From Micromonosporaceae bacterium (lineage in GTDB: Bacteria; Actinomycetota; Actinomycetes; Mycobacteriales; Micromonosporaceae): a stretch of 6,242 nt of DNA. The position numbers were made by a program, and so were the translations under genes. This document shows, one piece after another, positions 6,214 through 6,242 of this stretch. How positions within the stretch are numbered: position 1 is the stretch's first letter; each line of letters opens with the position of its first letter. The notes below the pieces were generated by a model. The model ran no database searches. It saw only the letters and a program-made list of their open reading frames with translations, and was not told the origin of the DNA. The stretch lies in contig JADGHA010000268.1 of assembly GCA_019689695.1 (NCBI GenBank), forward strand, positions 1-6,242, written 5' to 3'.

Positions 6214-6242
6214 CTGTCTCGTATAAACATCTGACGCTGCCG
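6214..6242 (-). other. Residual Nextera (Tn5) sequencing adapter, not genomic
   Basis: Read on the plus strand, 6214-6232 align with the Tn5 mosaic end CTGTCTCTTATACACATCT with two mismatches (G for T at 6221, A for C at 6226). Bases 6233-6242 (GACGCTGCCG) match exactly the synthetic part of the Nextera Read 1 adapter that follows it. In total 27 of 29 positions agree. A natural Tn5 end would not carry the synthetic extension. The match runs precisely to the last base, as expected for incompletely trimmed reads at a contig edge. The mismatches fit low-quality read ends. Confidence 0.95.

Noticed and set aside
5267..6226. Plus-strand open frame (319 codons) across the DUF4233 and VOC genes
   Set aside because: It is a shadow frame over two genes with recognisable features, and its end depends on the adapter bases.
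6224..6226. TTA leucine codon in the VOC frame, possibly under bldA-type control
   Set aside because: It lies within the Nextera adapter and is not genomic.
6191..6230. Short minus-strand ORF starting MFIRDSYRAG
   Set aside because: Its ATG and first codons are adapter sequence, and it stops after 13 codons.
6214..6232. Natural Tn5 / IS50 mosaic end marking a transposon insertion
   Set aside because: The 10 bases that follow are the synthetic Nextera Read 1 extension, not IS50 sequence, and the match stops exactly at the window edge.
1..6242. A previously undescribed multi-gene system
   Set aside because: The window is a housekeeping operon with two convergent single genes and an rRNA end. 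I see no cluster of unknown genes, non-coding structure or mobile-element context to support a new system.

Overview
This looks like a complete short contig from a very GC-rich actinomycete (Actinomycetota). The evidence is the strong G/C bias at third codon positions, GTG starts, the 5S rRNA sequence, the valS-folC-DUF4233 gene order and a Pro/Gly/Tyr/Gln-rich single-pass membrane protein. Sequence feel suggests Micromonosporaceae or a neighbouring family, but I cannot fix the genus.

Layout, left to right. Bases 1-86 are the 3' part of a 5S rRNA gene, cut by the contig edge. A perfect hairpin at 99-127 separates it from a convergent minus-strand gene (140-1078) for a membrane protein with a disordered PYG/PPQ-repeat N-terminus and an extracytoplasmic C-terminal domain. 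A 109-bp divergent intergenic region holds putative promoters for that gene and for the plus-strand operon. The operon is valS (valyl-tRNA synthetase, 1188-3875), folC (folylpolyglutamate/dihydrofolate synthase, 3868-5202) and a four-helix DUF4233 membrane protein (5199-5549). These genes overlap by 8 and 4 bases, so they are very probably co-transcribed and translationally coupled. valS appears to be leaderless. A convergent minus-strand gene for a VOC/glyoxalase-fold protein (from 5546) shares the palindromic CTAG with the DUF4233 stop. Its reading frame stays open to the right end.

The most important observation is about data quality. The last 29 bases (6214-6242) match the reverse complement of the synthetic Nextera Read 1 transposase adapter at 27 of 29 positions. 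They should not be read as genomic DNA. The left end lies inside an rRNA gene, a common assembly break point.

The genes are housekeeping (translation, folate metabolism) plus two accessory proteins of unknown function. I see no mobile element, CRISPR array, defence locus, biosynthetic cluster or new multi-gene system. The remaining points of interest are the leaderless valS start, the shared convergent terminator, the 4-base stop overlap, the repeat-rich membrane protein and the degenerate metal site of the VOC protein.
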